This document shows, in pieces, positions 43,658-52,707 of a DNA stretch of 64,000 bases (the stretch's first letter is position 1; every line of letters starts with the position of its first letter). This DNA is from Drouetiella hepatica Uher 2000/2452 (GTDB taxonomy: Bacteria; Cyanobacteriota; Cyanobacteriia; Elainellales; Elainellaceae). The notes beneath the pieces were generated by a model. The model did not search any database and was not told the origin of the DNA. It saw only the letters and a list, made by a program, of their open reading frames with translations. Both the position numbers and the translations under genes were made by a program. The stretch spans positions 161,467 through 225,466 of the forward strand of contig JAHHHD010000006.1 in NCBI GenBank assembly GCA_019359505.1, in the 5' to 3' direction.

Positions 43658-44929
43658 TTGGCTCGTCGTTATCTTTTTACATCCGAATCCGTTACAGAAG
43701 GTCATCCAGACAAGATCTGTGACCAGATTTCAGATACCATTCTCGATACTTTACTATCCCTCGACCCCAGCAGTCGCGTGGCAGCTGAGGTCGTTGTCAA
43801 TACAGGTCTGGTGCTTGTGACTGGAGAAATTACCTCCTCGGCACAGGTTAACTTTGTTAATCTGGTGCGAAAAAAAATTGCGGAAATCGGCTATACCGAC
43901 TCCGAAAACGGCTTTTCAGCCAATAGCTGCTCTGTTTTGCTGGCAATTGATGAGCAGTCTGCGGACATTGCTCAAGGTGTTAACAAAGCTCACGAGACCC
44001 GTGAACAAAAAAGTGAAGAGGAGCTAGATGCGATCGGCGCAGGCGACCAGGGCTTGATGTTTGGCTTTGCCTGCAACGAGACGCCTGAACTGATGCCCTT
44101 GCCTATCAGCTTGGCACATCGAGTGTCTCGTAAGCTGGCAGCTGTCCGCAAAACGGGTCAGTTATCTTACTTACGACCCGATGGCAAAACTCAGGTAACC
44201 GTCATTTATGAAGATGGCAAGCCTGTAGGCATTGATACAATTTTGGTATCTACTCAGCATACGGAAGCTATTGGAAGCATCACTGATACGGCTGCCGTGC
44301 AAAGCAAAATCAGAGAAGATTTATGGACAGCCGTAGCGCTGCCTGTTTTTGAAGATATTGCCATCAAGCCAGATAGTCAAACGCGCTTTCTGGTCAACCC
44401 CACAGGCAAGTTTGTCATTGGAGGGCCTCAAGGTGACTCAGGGCTAACGGGTCGCAAAATTATTGTAGATACCTACGGCGGCTATTCACGCCACGGCGGC
44501 GGCGCTTTTTCGGGCAAAGATCCTACAAAGGTGGATCGGAGTGCTGCCTATGCCTGTCGCTATGCAGCCAAGAACATTGTGGCAGCAGGGTTGGCAGATA
44601 AATGCGAGGTGCAGCTTAGCTATGCGATCGGCGTAGCTCGTCCCGTCAGCATCATGGTGGATACCTTTGGCACCGGAAAAATTGACGACGATCGCCTTCT
44701 GGATCTGGTGAAAAAGCACTTTGAGCTGCGTCCAGCAGGTATCATTCAAACCTTTGGTTTAACCACCCTCCCGGCGGAACGGGGCGGGCGGTTCTACCAA
44801 GATGTGGCGGCATACGGTCACTTTGGGCGCACCGACCTAGACCTTCCCTGGGAACAAACTGATAAGGCAGATTTGCTCAAGCAGGCCGCAAGCCATATGC
44901 TTTCTGGCGCTAGGCATCTAGCTCTCTAA
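43658..44929 (+). CDS. metK: S-adenosylmethionine synthetase
   Basis: A 423-residue MetK that makes S-adenosylmethionine from ATP and methionine. Signatures are [18 protein letters not shown] at the start, [16 protein letters not shown] (ATP site) and [23 protein letters not shown]. It starts at TTG 43658; the residue after it ([11 protein letters not shown]) is where the family starts, and no better codon is near. The ribosome site is weak. A strong terminator follows. Confidence 0.98.
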   Translation: MARRYLFTSESVTEGHPDKICDQISDTILDTLLSLDPSSRVAAEVVVNTGLVLVTGEITSSAQVNFVNLVRKKIAEIGYTDSENGFSANSCSVLLAIDEQSADIAQGVNKAHETREQKSEEELDAIGAGDQGLMFGFACNETPELMPLPISLAHRVSRKLAAVRKTGQLSYLRPDGKTQVTVIYEDGKPVGIDTILVSTQHTEAIGSITDTAAVQSKIREDLWTAVALPVFEDIAIKPDSQTRFLVNPTGKFVIGGPQGDSGLTGRKIIVDTYGGYSRHGGGAFSGKDPTKVDRSAAYACRYAAKNIVAAGLADKCEVQLSYAIGVARPVSIMVDTFGTGKIDDDRLLDLVKKHFELRPAGIIQTFGLTTLPAERGGRFYQDVAAYGHFGRTDLDLPWEQTDKADLLKQAASHMLSGARHLAL

Positions 44930-44947
44930 ATTACTAGCTCTGTGGAT

Positions 44948-44980
44948 AAAAAGCAGGGTCGCGTCGCGACCCTGCTTTTT
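44948..44980 (+). terminator. metK terminator
   Basis: AAAAAGCAGGGTCGC (44948-44962) pairs exactly with 44966-44980 around a 3-base loop and ends in TTTTT, 18 bp after the stop. It may also serve the opposing kinase gene. Confidence 0.9.
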
Positions 44981-45053
44981 AAAGCATTCCTAAAACTAGC
45001 AACGCCCTTTTTATAACTCAATTACGTAATGCTATGAGTCTTCCCAGAGATTG

Positions 45054-47729
45054 TTAGAAGGGGAGATAAAAATTGCGGCTGCCGCTCGTGCCTTCTCGAA
45101 TAACTAGCGTCAGATTTTGTCCGCCAGAGTTTTTCCAGCGGCGATCCAGTAGAAATAGCTGCCCTCTCAACTTGCTGCCAGGTTCGACCATGCCATCTTG
45201 AACGCCGCGCAGCAAAATCCTAGACTGCACTGCCTGACCACCAGCATCTCTAACCTCGGCAAACAGAGGCACAAAACCAAAGGTGCGATCGCTATAGTTT
45301 TCCAGCACCAGGTTTGCTACATAGGTTCCGCCTGGATTAATCCAAGCACCGTCCAACCCGATCGATACATTATTCAAAGTTTGCAAGGCAGAGAGGGGGA
45401 CGCTACCCGTCGAAAGGGAGCTGGAAAATGGGCTACTGCTTACAGATGAGGCTGCGATAGACAGGGGGGTAGCGAGAGCAGCTTGCGATCCTGCTCTGGG
45501 CGCAAGCGTCTGCAAAATGCTGCGAGAACGGTCAATGGACGAAATCAACGGTACATTTGCCTCTCGACGAGGGGCAGAGCGAGTAGAGCGATCGTCTGAA
45601 TTGCCAGAGAGCTGAAGCTCAGGTAATGAATTAAAATGAGGCGAATCTATTGGTCTGTTCTTGGTGATGGAATCAGGAGAGTAGGGCGTTTGCTTGACGA
45701 ATCCTGAACTGTTAATAAGGGGAGCATCTACCTGAAGACTAGATTGAATAGGCGATGCGATCGCTCCCGACGCTCCAGAGGGCTGAGCGGGACGAGCCGC
45801 CGTCTGGATAATTCGAGACTGCAACCATTCTGAGGTTTGTCTTCGCTCAGGCGAATCTGGCACATGCAGGCTCACGGTTTGCCAGCGCGCACCATATTCC
45901 TGCAACTTTGCCGACACCTGGCTAGAAGCAAACGTATCAGGCTGAATTGCTTTTAGAGTCTGCACCGCACGCCGCCACTCTCTCTCTGCCGCTGCGTAGG
46001 TTTTAAGCGTCTTCGCCGTCTTGGTTTGCTCGGCGGCTCTCTCTGCTTCTGCCTCTGCCCGCCTTAGAAGCTGAGCCGATCGATTCTCTTTTTCAAGATG
46101 AGTTTCCAGTCCTTCAAGCGTACTGCGGTAGCTAAGCAAAATCTGCTGTGCCTCGGCATACACTTTGCTGCCTCCTGAAACGGCTGCGAGCTGGGACAAT
46201 GAATCCGCCATGCGATCGCGAGCGCTTTGCAAATCTGACAAATTGCGGGCGTTCTCAGAAAGAGTTTTAGCGCTCACCGCCTGCTCAATCGCGCGACGGT
46301 AGCGGATCTCCGACTGCTGATCCCCAGCGCAGTTGTTGAATGCGTAGCAGAGCGTCGCTAAATAGGGCGATCGCACGCCTACCACAACGCCACTCAGCGG
46401 CAATAGAGCCAAAAGACCCAGCGCCAAGATATTTTTCAGCGGTCGGTGAGGCTGTTTGTCCCGTTTCATCAGCACTCTAGAAGTCGTAGGTGCAGTTGTA
46501 ATGGGAGTCATCGTGCTACGGGCAGCTCTCGCAGCACTGGAATGGAAAGCGTACATTTCCGATACTTCCGACTCAAGCAAGTGCGTTTGGACTTGAATTT
46601 CAGTTGGAGTATTCAATCCCACTAATTGAGTGGCTTGCGTGGACTGGCTCTGGGTAAATCCGATCGCCAGCTTGTCAGAAACGCCATTCGTAGATTGAAC
46701 CTGTGCCAACTCACCTTGAGCCACCGGAAAATTATGAGGTGGCGATACCAGCCGAATACCTGTATGTCTGATTTGGCTAGAGGTTAGCGCATCACCCAAG
46801 CCATAGTTGGGTAGAGAACTGCGGGAAGAGTGAGCGGAGATTGCACCGATCGCCGCTACCGATCGACTCATTAGATGTAAATCTCGCAGGATAACTTTTG
46901 CCGAAGAATAGCGGTCTTGAGGCTTCTCTGCCATCATCCGTTCTAAAATTTCCACCAGACGCGGATTTAGCCTCACCTGAGACTGCCATTTCCACTCTAG
47001 CGATCGGGGATCAATCAATAGATTGGGAGGCTTACCGGTCAGCAGCACCACAGCCGTGACCGCTAGGGCGTACAGGTCGCTTTTAGACGAACATTGCCCC
47101 ATACGAATCTGCTCGTAGGGCGCATAGCCGAACTTACCCACCGAGACAGAAGCCTGAATCAAGCCATCGGGATGGATAGCGCTCATGCCATAAAAGTGGG
47201 TAGCCACCTGCTTGACCACGCCAAAATCAATCAAGACGGGCAGCTTTTTGCCGCGAGGCAGCATGATGTTGTCAGGAGCAATATCGCGGTGAACAATATT
47301 TTCTCCGTGGATGTAGTCCAGAACCTTGAGCAGATCGCTGAGCCACTTAACTATTTCGGCTTCCGTAAACGCTTTCCGGTGCTGCTGTCGCTCTTGAAGC
47401 ACGCGCCAATAGGTTTTGCCGTTGATGTATTCCTGCACAATGAACAGGCGATCGTTTTCCTCAAGCACCGCAAAAAATCGCGGAATCTGAGGGTGGTTGA
47501 GCTTGTGCAAAACCGTTGCTTCTCGCTGGAACAGTTCGCGAAGCTTTTGAGCAACAACGGGATCAGACTGGTTGCTAGGTGCGAACTCTTTAAGCACACA
47601 CAAATCGCCAAAGCGGCGATCGTCTGCTGCTAAGTAGGTACGCCCAAAGCCGCCTCGCCCCAGAACTCGCTGGATGCGATAACGACCATCAATGTGGGTT
47701 CCAGGAATTAGCTCCAATCCTGCCGTCAC
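45054..47729 (-). CDS. Membrane-anchored serine/threonine protein kinase
   Basis: An 891-residue Hanks-type kinase. The kinase domain covers about 15-290, with GRGGFGRTYLA (24-34), Lys47 in VLKEFAP, HRDIAPDN and VLIDFGVVKQ. A single membrane helix (ILALGLLALLPLSGVVVGV) is at about 430-450, followed by an outside part of 440 residues: a coiled-coil segment rich in Arg/Glu/Ala (RRAEAEAERAAEQTKTAKTLKTYA), a Ser/Pro-rich linker and a C-terminal beta domain (GLDGAWINPGGTYVANLVLENYSDRTFGFVPLFAEVRD). It starts with GTG after AAGGAG. Ligand and targets are unknown. Confidence 0.92.
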   Translation of the reverse strand: MTAGLELIPGTHIDGRYRIQRVLGRGGFGRTYLAADDRRFGDLCVLKEFAPSNQSDPVVAQKLRELFQREATVLHKLNHPQIPRFFAVLEENDRLFIVQEYINGKTYWRVLQERQQHRKAFTEAEIVKWLSDLLKVLDYIHGENIVHRDIAPDNIMLPRGKKLPVLIDFGVVKQVATHFYGMSAIHPDGLIQASVSVGKFGYAPYEQIRMGQCSSKSDLYALAVTAVVLLTGKPPNLLIDPRSLEWKWQSQVRLNPRLVEILERMMAEKPQDRYSSAKVILRDLHLMSRSVAAIGAISAHSSRSSLPNYGLGDALTSSQIRHTGIRLVSPPHNFPVAQGELAQVQSTNGVSDKLAIGFTQSQSTQATQLVGLNTPTEIQVQTHLLESEVSEMYAFHSSAARAARSTMTPITTAPTTSRVLMKRDKQPHRPLKNILALGLLALLPLSGVVVGVRSPYLATLCYAFNNCAGDQQSEIRYRRAIEQAVSAKTLSENARNLSDLQSARDRMADSLSQLAAVSGGSKVYAEAQQILLSYRSTLEGLETHLEKENRSAQLLRRAEAEAERAAEQTKTAKTLKTYAAAEREWRRAVQTLKAIQPDTFASSQVSAKLQEYGARWQTVSLHVPDSPERRQTSEWLQSRIIQTAARPAQPSGASGAIASPIQSSLQVDAPLINSSGFVKQTPYSPDSITKNRPIDSPHFNSLPELQLSGNSDDRSTRSAPRREANVPLISSIDRSRSILQTLAPRAGSQAALATPLSIAASSVSSSPFSSSLSTGSVPLSALQTLNNVSIGLDGAWINPGGTYVANLVLENYSDRTFGFVPLFAEVRDAGGQAVQSRILLRGVQDGMVEPGSKLRGQLFLLDRRWKNSGGQNLTLVIREGTSGSRNFYLPF

Positions 47730-48227
47730 TCTCTAGCTCCTTATTGCTAAATGCCTTTATCAATGTAAAGTCCGGATAGCATTTCAAACCTGGGTATGGA
47801 AGAGCCAAAATCGCCTTCTCTTCCACGAATCTACCGCGAATGAGAATGCACGATGCACCCAACTAAAGATAGAGGAAGAAACGCAGCTAAGCAAAGTGTA
47901 CGAGTGCACCTCTAGCAATGAATCGCTCAAACAATAGCAGAAACCCTCATGTTTTCGCCGTATTGCAAATATCTGTATTGCATGAAATGGACATATTTTA
48001 AGAAGGTTCGCTTCTCTTGCAGAGATGCACCTGGTAGAGACCACGCCTGGTAGATAAAGTCAGCAACCACCCCAAAGCGTTGCTCGAAAGCAAGATGCTG
48101 AGAAATAATGCACATCCGTTGCCTCGTAAATCTTAGCCGACAATTGCCCTGTTGTCTGCAATTTCAGAGCCGCAGTTTTAGTCTACAGGGTTCCGATAGA
48201 GACTTTAGGGCAGCAGGATCATAAACA
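47730..48227. other. Intergenic region between the kinase gene and hetZ
   Basis: There are 498 bp without a convincing gene. Small reading frames on the minus strand lack ribosome sites and resemble nothing known. The kinase promoter should lie near 47,750-47,900. A short direct repeat CCTGGTAGA occurs twice near 48030-48053. Confidence 0.4.
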
Positions 48228-49559
48228 TTAATCTTTATCTAGACTAGGACTATCAGTACCGCTATCTTTCTCAACCATGCTGCTATTTCGAGCTTGCCAG
48301 GCTAGCTCTAGTAAACGCACCCATCGCTTATGCACCTGTTTAGCCGTACAGCGCAACGCTTTAGCGATTTCCTGATCGGTTGCCTTACTGGCTTTAAGCT
48401 GCAAAAGCTGCTGCTGGTCTGAGGTAAGCTGCTGAGTAAAAATCTGCCACTGCTGCTGGGGCATTCCCAAATTTTGATCTAGATCGGCACCTAACCACTG
48501 ATGAACTAACTGCCAACGGTGCGATCGCGAGAATTTTTCTACATGGTATTTAAAGCGCTGCTGAAGATAGTCTCTTTGACGGGTAGATAGCCCCAATATC
48601 TCGTCAATTTCGGGAGCCGAGAGGTCTTGTAGCTTTAGGGTCAGGTAATTAACGCAGTCGATTTGCCCTTGAGATTGCAAGTAGGCAGTGAGTTCGCTAA
48701 TAACGCGATCGCGCACCACCGAATCTGTGGGATCAACAGCATCAGCAACCATCTGCTCTCTCACCTGCTGCATGACGGGCGATCGGCTGTGCATTTCAGC
48801 ATCTTCACCTTTAGCAGATTCTACGGCTAGCTCTAGATCTAGCGTCGTTTCAGGCGGCTGACGGTGGGCAAAACCCTGAGCGCGCAGCACCACAAGCTGC
48901 TGGCTCCGCCGTCCAGGTAGACTAATGCGGCGTTTAGCATAGTGCTCGGTAAAAGCCATATATTCCGCTAATTCCAGGCGGGTACGGGGGCTATAGTCTA
49001 AGGTCAGCTCATTCTCTCGCCGAAAAGCTTTAAGAGCCTCAATGTAAAATCCTTGTAGAAAGTCTTCAATCAGCCCATAGCGCGCCGAAAACCCCATTTG
49101 CGATTGCCCAACGACAATATGGCGATAGACCATCGTACTGAGGTGGCTATGGAGATCGACTCTGCCGCGCCGAGAGCCAAGGCTATAGTAGCTGAGGCAT
49201 TTCTGTAATCGATGTTTGGCAAGCGTTATTTGCCAAGTTTGTATTTGTCCAGAGCTTTGAATGCGATCGCTTTTACTGCAAATCCGATCGACCTCAACGG
49301 CAATGCGAGTCATCACCGCTCGGACATTGTTCGATAGCGCGGGTAGCTCTGCCTGAAATTCATTGAGCAGAAGTTGAACTAACTTTAAGATTTCAGCTTC
49401 AACCGGACTTGCATCTGATGGAGCAGAATCTAGTTCTGTGGGGGCGATCGTCATTTGATTTTCCATATGCAGCCCTACCGATACACGAAAGCGGGTATCG
49501 CTATCGCTGAGTGACGTTGGAGTAAAAGAACTGGGGGAGTTCATGGGTTCACGGTTCAT
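48228..49559 (-). CDS. hetZ: HetZ-family developmental/morphology regulator
   Basis: A 443-residue protein that I recognise as a HetZ family member from blocks such as WQITLAKHRLQKCLSYYSLGSRRGRVDLHS, GLIEDFLQGFYIEALKAFRREN and SAPEIDEILGLSTRQRDYLQQRFKYHVEKF. The C terminus has a helix-turn-helix look (KATDQEIAKALRCTAKQVHKRW), like sigma region 4. In Anabaena HetZ is needed for heterocyst commitment; homologues are known in non-heterocystous filamentous strains, where the role is less clear. The first 50 residues are poorly conserved and a second in-frame ATG lies five codons in. No patU gene is adjacent. Confidence 0.72.
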   Translation of the reverse strand: MNREPMNSPSSFTPTSLSDSDTRFRVSVGLHMENQMTIAPTELDSAPSDASPVEAEILKLVQLLLNEFQAELPALSNNVRAVMTRIAVEVDRICSKSDRIQSSGQIQTWQITLAKHRLQKCLSYYSLGSRRGRVDLHSHLSTMVYRHIVVGQSQMGFSARYGLIEDFLQGFYIEALKAFRRENELTLDYSPRTRLELAEYMAFTEHYAKRRISLPGRRSQQLVVLRAQGFAHRQPPETTLDLELAVESAKGEDAEMHSRSPVMQQVREQMVADAVDPTDSVVRDRVISELTAYLQSQGQIDCVNYLTLKLQDLSAPEIDEILGLSTRQRDYLQQRFKYHVEKFSRSHRWQLVHQWLGADLDQNLGMPQQQWQIFTQQLTSDQQQLLQLKASKATDQEIAKALRCTAKQVHKRWVRLLELAWQARNSSMVEKDSGTDSPSLDKD

Positions 49560-49990
49560 GGCTTGCCTAGGTGGTAGTGCACGACAGCAGCAGGGGGCAA
49601 ACTCGAAAACGAGCGATAAGCGACAAGTTTGACGACGTAACGAGTTTGATATTGAGCCTGGCTAAGACCTTAGAACTCAAAATCCGGATAGTTGTTTCTG
49701 CCCCGCTGTATTTTCTCTACACCTATGCAGATTCAAACTACGGGGATTGCCGCTTTTTGCTGTGGCACTTTTTCAAATGGTTTCCTGATCCGGCAATTGT
49801 TGTGTGAAAGCCTTGGTGCGATGAAGCTTAGTGCGGATGCCGACTATAGCTTCAGAGTAGAGTAAGAGCTTGGGTTGAGCTTGGCTTGGGGAACTCATCC
49901 CTCCTTCTTGTCCTGGGGTAGGGATTTTGCTATTTGAGTAGACAGTTTCTCAGGTGGTATGGGCAGTTTTTTTGAGTAAATCGACTTTCC
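49560..49990. other. Intergenic region upstream of hetZ
   Basis: No convincing gene in 431 bp. The region probably carries the hetZ promoter and the end of the opposing transcripts. A weak frame at 49571-49807 was considered and rejected. Confidence 0.4.
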
Positions 49991-50635
49991 TTAGGCAGAG
50001 TCCGTGATCCAATCGGCGATCGTCTCCCATCCCAAGCCTTTACGAACCACAACTGGCTCAACTTCAGTTAAATCGAGAATGGTAGAAACCTGAGAACCGA
50101 TCGACGATTCATCATCAATAATAATGTCTACCAATTTTTCAAAATGATCGAAGAGTTCAGCTGGAGAGAGATAGCTATCCTGTGTTTCTAAGGCGCTGGG
50201 GGCAGAGGTTGAAATAATGGGATTGCCAAGCGCCTGCAAGAGGGCTTGAGAGATAGCGTGATCAGGGACACGAATACCCGTCGTTTTGCGCTTAGGGTTC
50301 ATCACTAGCCGAGGCACCGACTTGGTAGCAGGCAGCAAAAAGGTGTAAGGGCCTGGAACCAATCGGCGAATCAGACGATAGGCAGAGTCGCTGACCAAGG
50401 CATACTCGGAGACGTTGGAAAGCGAAGGGCAAAGAAACGTCAGCGGCTTGTCATTCGAGAGTTGCTTAATGCGGCGGACACGCTCGATCGCCGATCGGGC
50501 GTTGAGATCGCAGCCGATCGCATAAACCGTGTCTGTGGGATACAGCATGACTGCACCCTGCCGCAGGGCATCTCGAACAATATCAACAGTTCGCGTTTGA
50601 GGGCTGTCTGGATGGATCTGATGCACAGTAGCCAT
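49991..50635 (-). CDS. L-threonylcarbamoyladenylate synthase (Sua5/YrdC family)
   Basis: A 214-residue YrdC-domain protein that forms threonylcarbamoyl-AMP for the t6A37 modification of tRNAs reading ANN codons. Typical blocks are GAVMLYPTDTVYAIGCDLN, KPLTFLCPSLSNVSEYA, PGPYTFLLPATKSVPRLV and TTGIRVPDHAISQALL. It lacks the extra Sua5 C-terminal domain and so is a short TsaC-like form. A long hairpin separates it from the divergent larC. Confidence 0.92.
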   Translation of the reverse strand: MATVHQIHPDSPQTRTVDIVRDALRQGAVMLYPTDTVYAIGCDLNARSAIERVRRIKQLSNDKPLTFLCPSLSNVSEYALVSDSAYRLIRRLVPGPYTFLLPATKSVPRLVMNPKRKTTGIRVPDHAISQALLQALGNPIISTSAPSALETQDSYLSPAELFDHFEKLVDIIIDDESSIGSQVSTILDLTEVEPVVVRKGLGWETIADWITDSA

Positions 50636-50696
50636 TATTCTCTCCTTAAAACCTTCTTGCTCTTGCGATGAGAGGCTTCAGATAATGTTCCAAATC

Positions 50697-50761
50697 AGGT
50701 ATGTTTTGAGAAAGCGTGGCTCGAAAGCTTGCTGCGGACTACGCTCTTTCAAAACATACCT
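50697..50761. repeat. Imperfect 21-bp hairpin between tsaC-like gene and larC
   Basis: The arms 50697-50717 and 50741-50761 pair with two mismatches around a 23-base GC-rich loop. The gap is between divergent starts, so this is not a terminator. It is a more decayed member of the hairpin family. Confidence 0.7.
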
Positions 50762-50834
50762 CGTATAGAAAACTACAGCGTATTAGTTATACCTCTCAGT
50801 GGCGCAACTTTAATTAAATAAAGACTCTATAAAC

Positions 50835-52319
50835 ATGACAAAAATTGCCTACCTAGAGTGCCCAACCGGAATTGCGGGAGACATGTGCCTCGGAGCGCTA
50901 GTGCATGGAGGAGTGCCCCTGGAATATCTAATTGAGAAGTTAGCGCTTCTGGGAATAACGGATGAGTTTAGGCTATGGGCAGAGCCAGTCCACCGGAACG
51001 GACAACAGGCGACTAAAGTCCATGTTGAGCTGGCAAATGGTATCGAGGAGGGAGGAGATGAGAACGCCCCTCTCAAACAATCCAGCCAAGCTATTCCATA
51101 TTTACACACAGTTAATCCTTCCCATTCAGAGAGCCACTCACACGGAGCATCCCATGGACACGATCGTGACCATTCCCATGAAGCCTCCCATGCTCACTCC
51201 CATGCTCATGCCGCTACCCGTCATTTGCCCGAAATTGAGCGCCTAATCAAATCGGCAGGCTTACCCGCTCGTGCTGAGAGCTGGAGTTTGGCAGTCTTTC
51301 GTCGGCTTGCCGAGGCTGAAGGAGCAGTTCATGGCATTGCCCCTGAACAAGTTCATTTCCATGAGGTAGGTGCAACTGATGCGATCGTCGATATTGTCGG
51401 CACTTGTCTGGGGCTAGACTGGCTAGACATTGATCACCTCTACTGTTCGGCTTTGCCCGTGGGCGGCGGCACAATTTGGGCAGCTCACGGTCGTTTACCC
51501 GTTCCGGCTCCTGCCGTCCTCAAGCTTTGGGAAATGCGGCAGGTTCCTCTCTACAGCAACGGCATCGATCGCGAACTCGTAACGCCAACCGGAGCGGCGA
51601 TCGTCACTACACTGGCGACCCATTTTGGTGAGATTCCACCCATGACGCTTCAGCATGTGGGCTTGGGCGCAGGTTCTCGCGATTTTCCAATTCCTAATAT
51701 CCTGCGCCTGTGGATTGGCGAAAGCCAAAAATCTCTCCGTTCTCTTGAGCAGCGTTCTCTTGAGCAGCATTCTTTTGAGCAGCATTCTCTTGAGCAACGT
51801 ATAGAGCAGCCGAAAGCAACCGCTTTATCTGCCTCAGACTCTACAGATTCAGATACTGTATCTGTTCTTGAAACTCAAATTGACGATCTCAATCCACAAG
51901 CGATCGGCTATTTATTTGACGTAATGCTGGCGGCAGGGGCACTAGATGTTTTTACCCAAGCGATCGGCATGAAAAAGTCTCGTCCGGGAATCTTACTGAC
52001 CGTAATTTGCTACCCAGAACAGATGCAGACTTGCCAAGCCATCATTTTTCGAGAAACCACAACGCTGGGCATTCGATACAGAACTCAGCAGCGAATGACG
52101 CTAGAGCGAGAGTTTCAGACCGTAGAAACTCCCTATGGTCAGGTTCGCATCAAGATCGCACGTTGGCAGAAAGGGGAGGCGATCGTCAATGTTCAACCTG
52201 AGTATGAGGACTGCGCAAAGATAGCTCAGCAGAACCACCTCTCCTGGCGAGAGATTCACAGCATGGCTTTACAGGCATGGCAATCTCATCAAGCTAGCCC
52301 TATCCAGCAGAGTACGTAG
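50835..52319 (+). CDS. larC: Nickel pincer cofactor biosynthesis protein LarC
   Basis: A 494-residue LarC (DUF111), which inserts nickel into the pyridinium bis-thiocarboxylate nucleotide during nickel pincer cofactor synthesis. It starts MTKIAYLECPTGIAGDMCLG and shows VHFHEVGATDAIVDIVGTCLGLDWL, GRLPVPAPAVLKLW and ELVTPTGAAI. A His-rich loop at about residues 95-135 (SHSHGASHGHDRDHSHEASH, then more) is a likely nickel store. A second insertion at about 302-321 is made of SLEQR/H repeats encoded by four 15-bp units. No larB, larE or larA is seen in the window. Confidence 0.93.
   Translation: MTKIAYLECPTGIAGDMCLGALVHGGVPLEYLIEKLALLGITDEFRLWAEPVHRNGQQATKVHVELANGIEEGGDENAPLKQSSQAIPYLHTVNPSHSESHSHGASHGHDRDHSHEASHAHSHAHAATRHLPEIERLIKSAGLPARAESWSLAVFRRLAEAEGAVHGIAPEQVHFHEVGATDAIVDIVGTCLGLDWLDIDHLYCSALPVGGGTIWAAHGRLPVPAPAVLKLWEMRQVPLYSNGIDRELVTPTGAAIVTTLATHFGEIPPMTLQHVGLGAGSRDFPIPNILRLWIGESQKSLRSLEQRSLEQHSFEQHSLEQRIEQPKATALSASDSTDSDTVSVLETQIDDLNPQAIGYLFDVMLAAGALDVFTQAIGMKKSRPGILLTVICYPEQMQTCQAIIFRETTTLGIRYRTQQRMTLEREFQTVETPYGQVRIKIARWQKGEAIVNVQPEYEDCAKIAQQNHLSWREIHSMALQAWQSHQASPIQQST
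51738..51797 (+). repeat. Four tandem 15-bp repeats within larC
   Basis: Units CGTTCTCTTGAGCAG, the same again, CATTCTTTTGAGCAG and CATTCTCTTGAGCAA encode RSLEQ/HSFEQ/HSLEQ. They keep the frame and lie in a linker that varies among LarC proteins. Confidence 0.9.
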
Positions 52320-52707
52320 GGCGGTGCTGAATCTAGGTATAAATTTTTTTGAAAGGGACACAGAGCGCTTCTTCAAAAAAGTTCATATGTAAAACCAGCA
52401 GCGCACGTAGGGCAAAGCTTAAGTACAAGCACGGAAAATTCATGAGAAAAGCGAGGGTGGGGGCGATCGCCTTCGTACAATTCCGCAGGATTACGATTGA
52501 GGCAATGTGCTGAAAAATATAGGCTGTTTATAGCTTTCAATTGCGTATAGCCTCCCTGATTCGCTTTTCCGACAATGCATCCGCTATCTGGAAACTTCTG
52601 AATCATTTTCCCATGTTCGATTTGTTCTCAAATCCTAATCGGTATCAGAACAATTCTGACATGCAGAAATCAGGGATGTCAGTGTGTTCTCAAGGATGGT
52701 GAGACTT
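52320..52707. other. Intergenic region between larC and the pix operon
   Basis: It contains an imperfect hairpin at about 52337-52388 (TTTTTTTGAAAG against CTTCAAAAAAG), a probable larC terminator. The rest carries no gene and should hold the pix operon promoter; TTCTGACATGCAG near 52647-52659 lies in the right area but no clear boxes are seen. Confidence 0.45.

Noticed and set aside
49571..49807. A 78-codon plus-strand frame upstream of hetZ
   Set aside because: No ribosome site, no recognisable domain, and it lies in what must be the hetZ promoter region.
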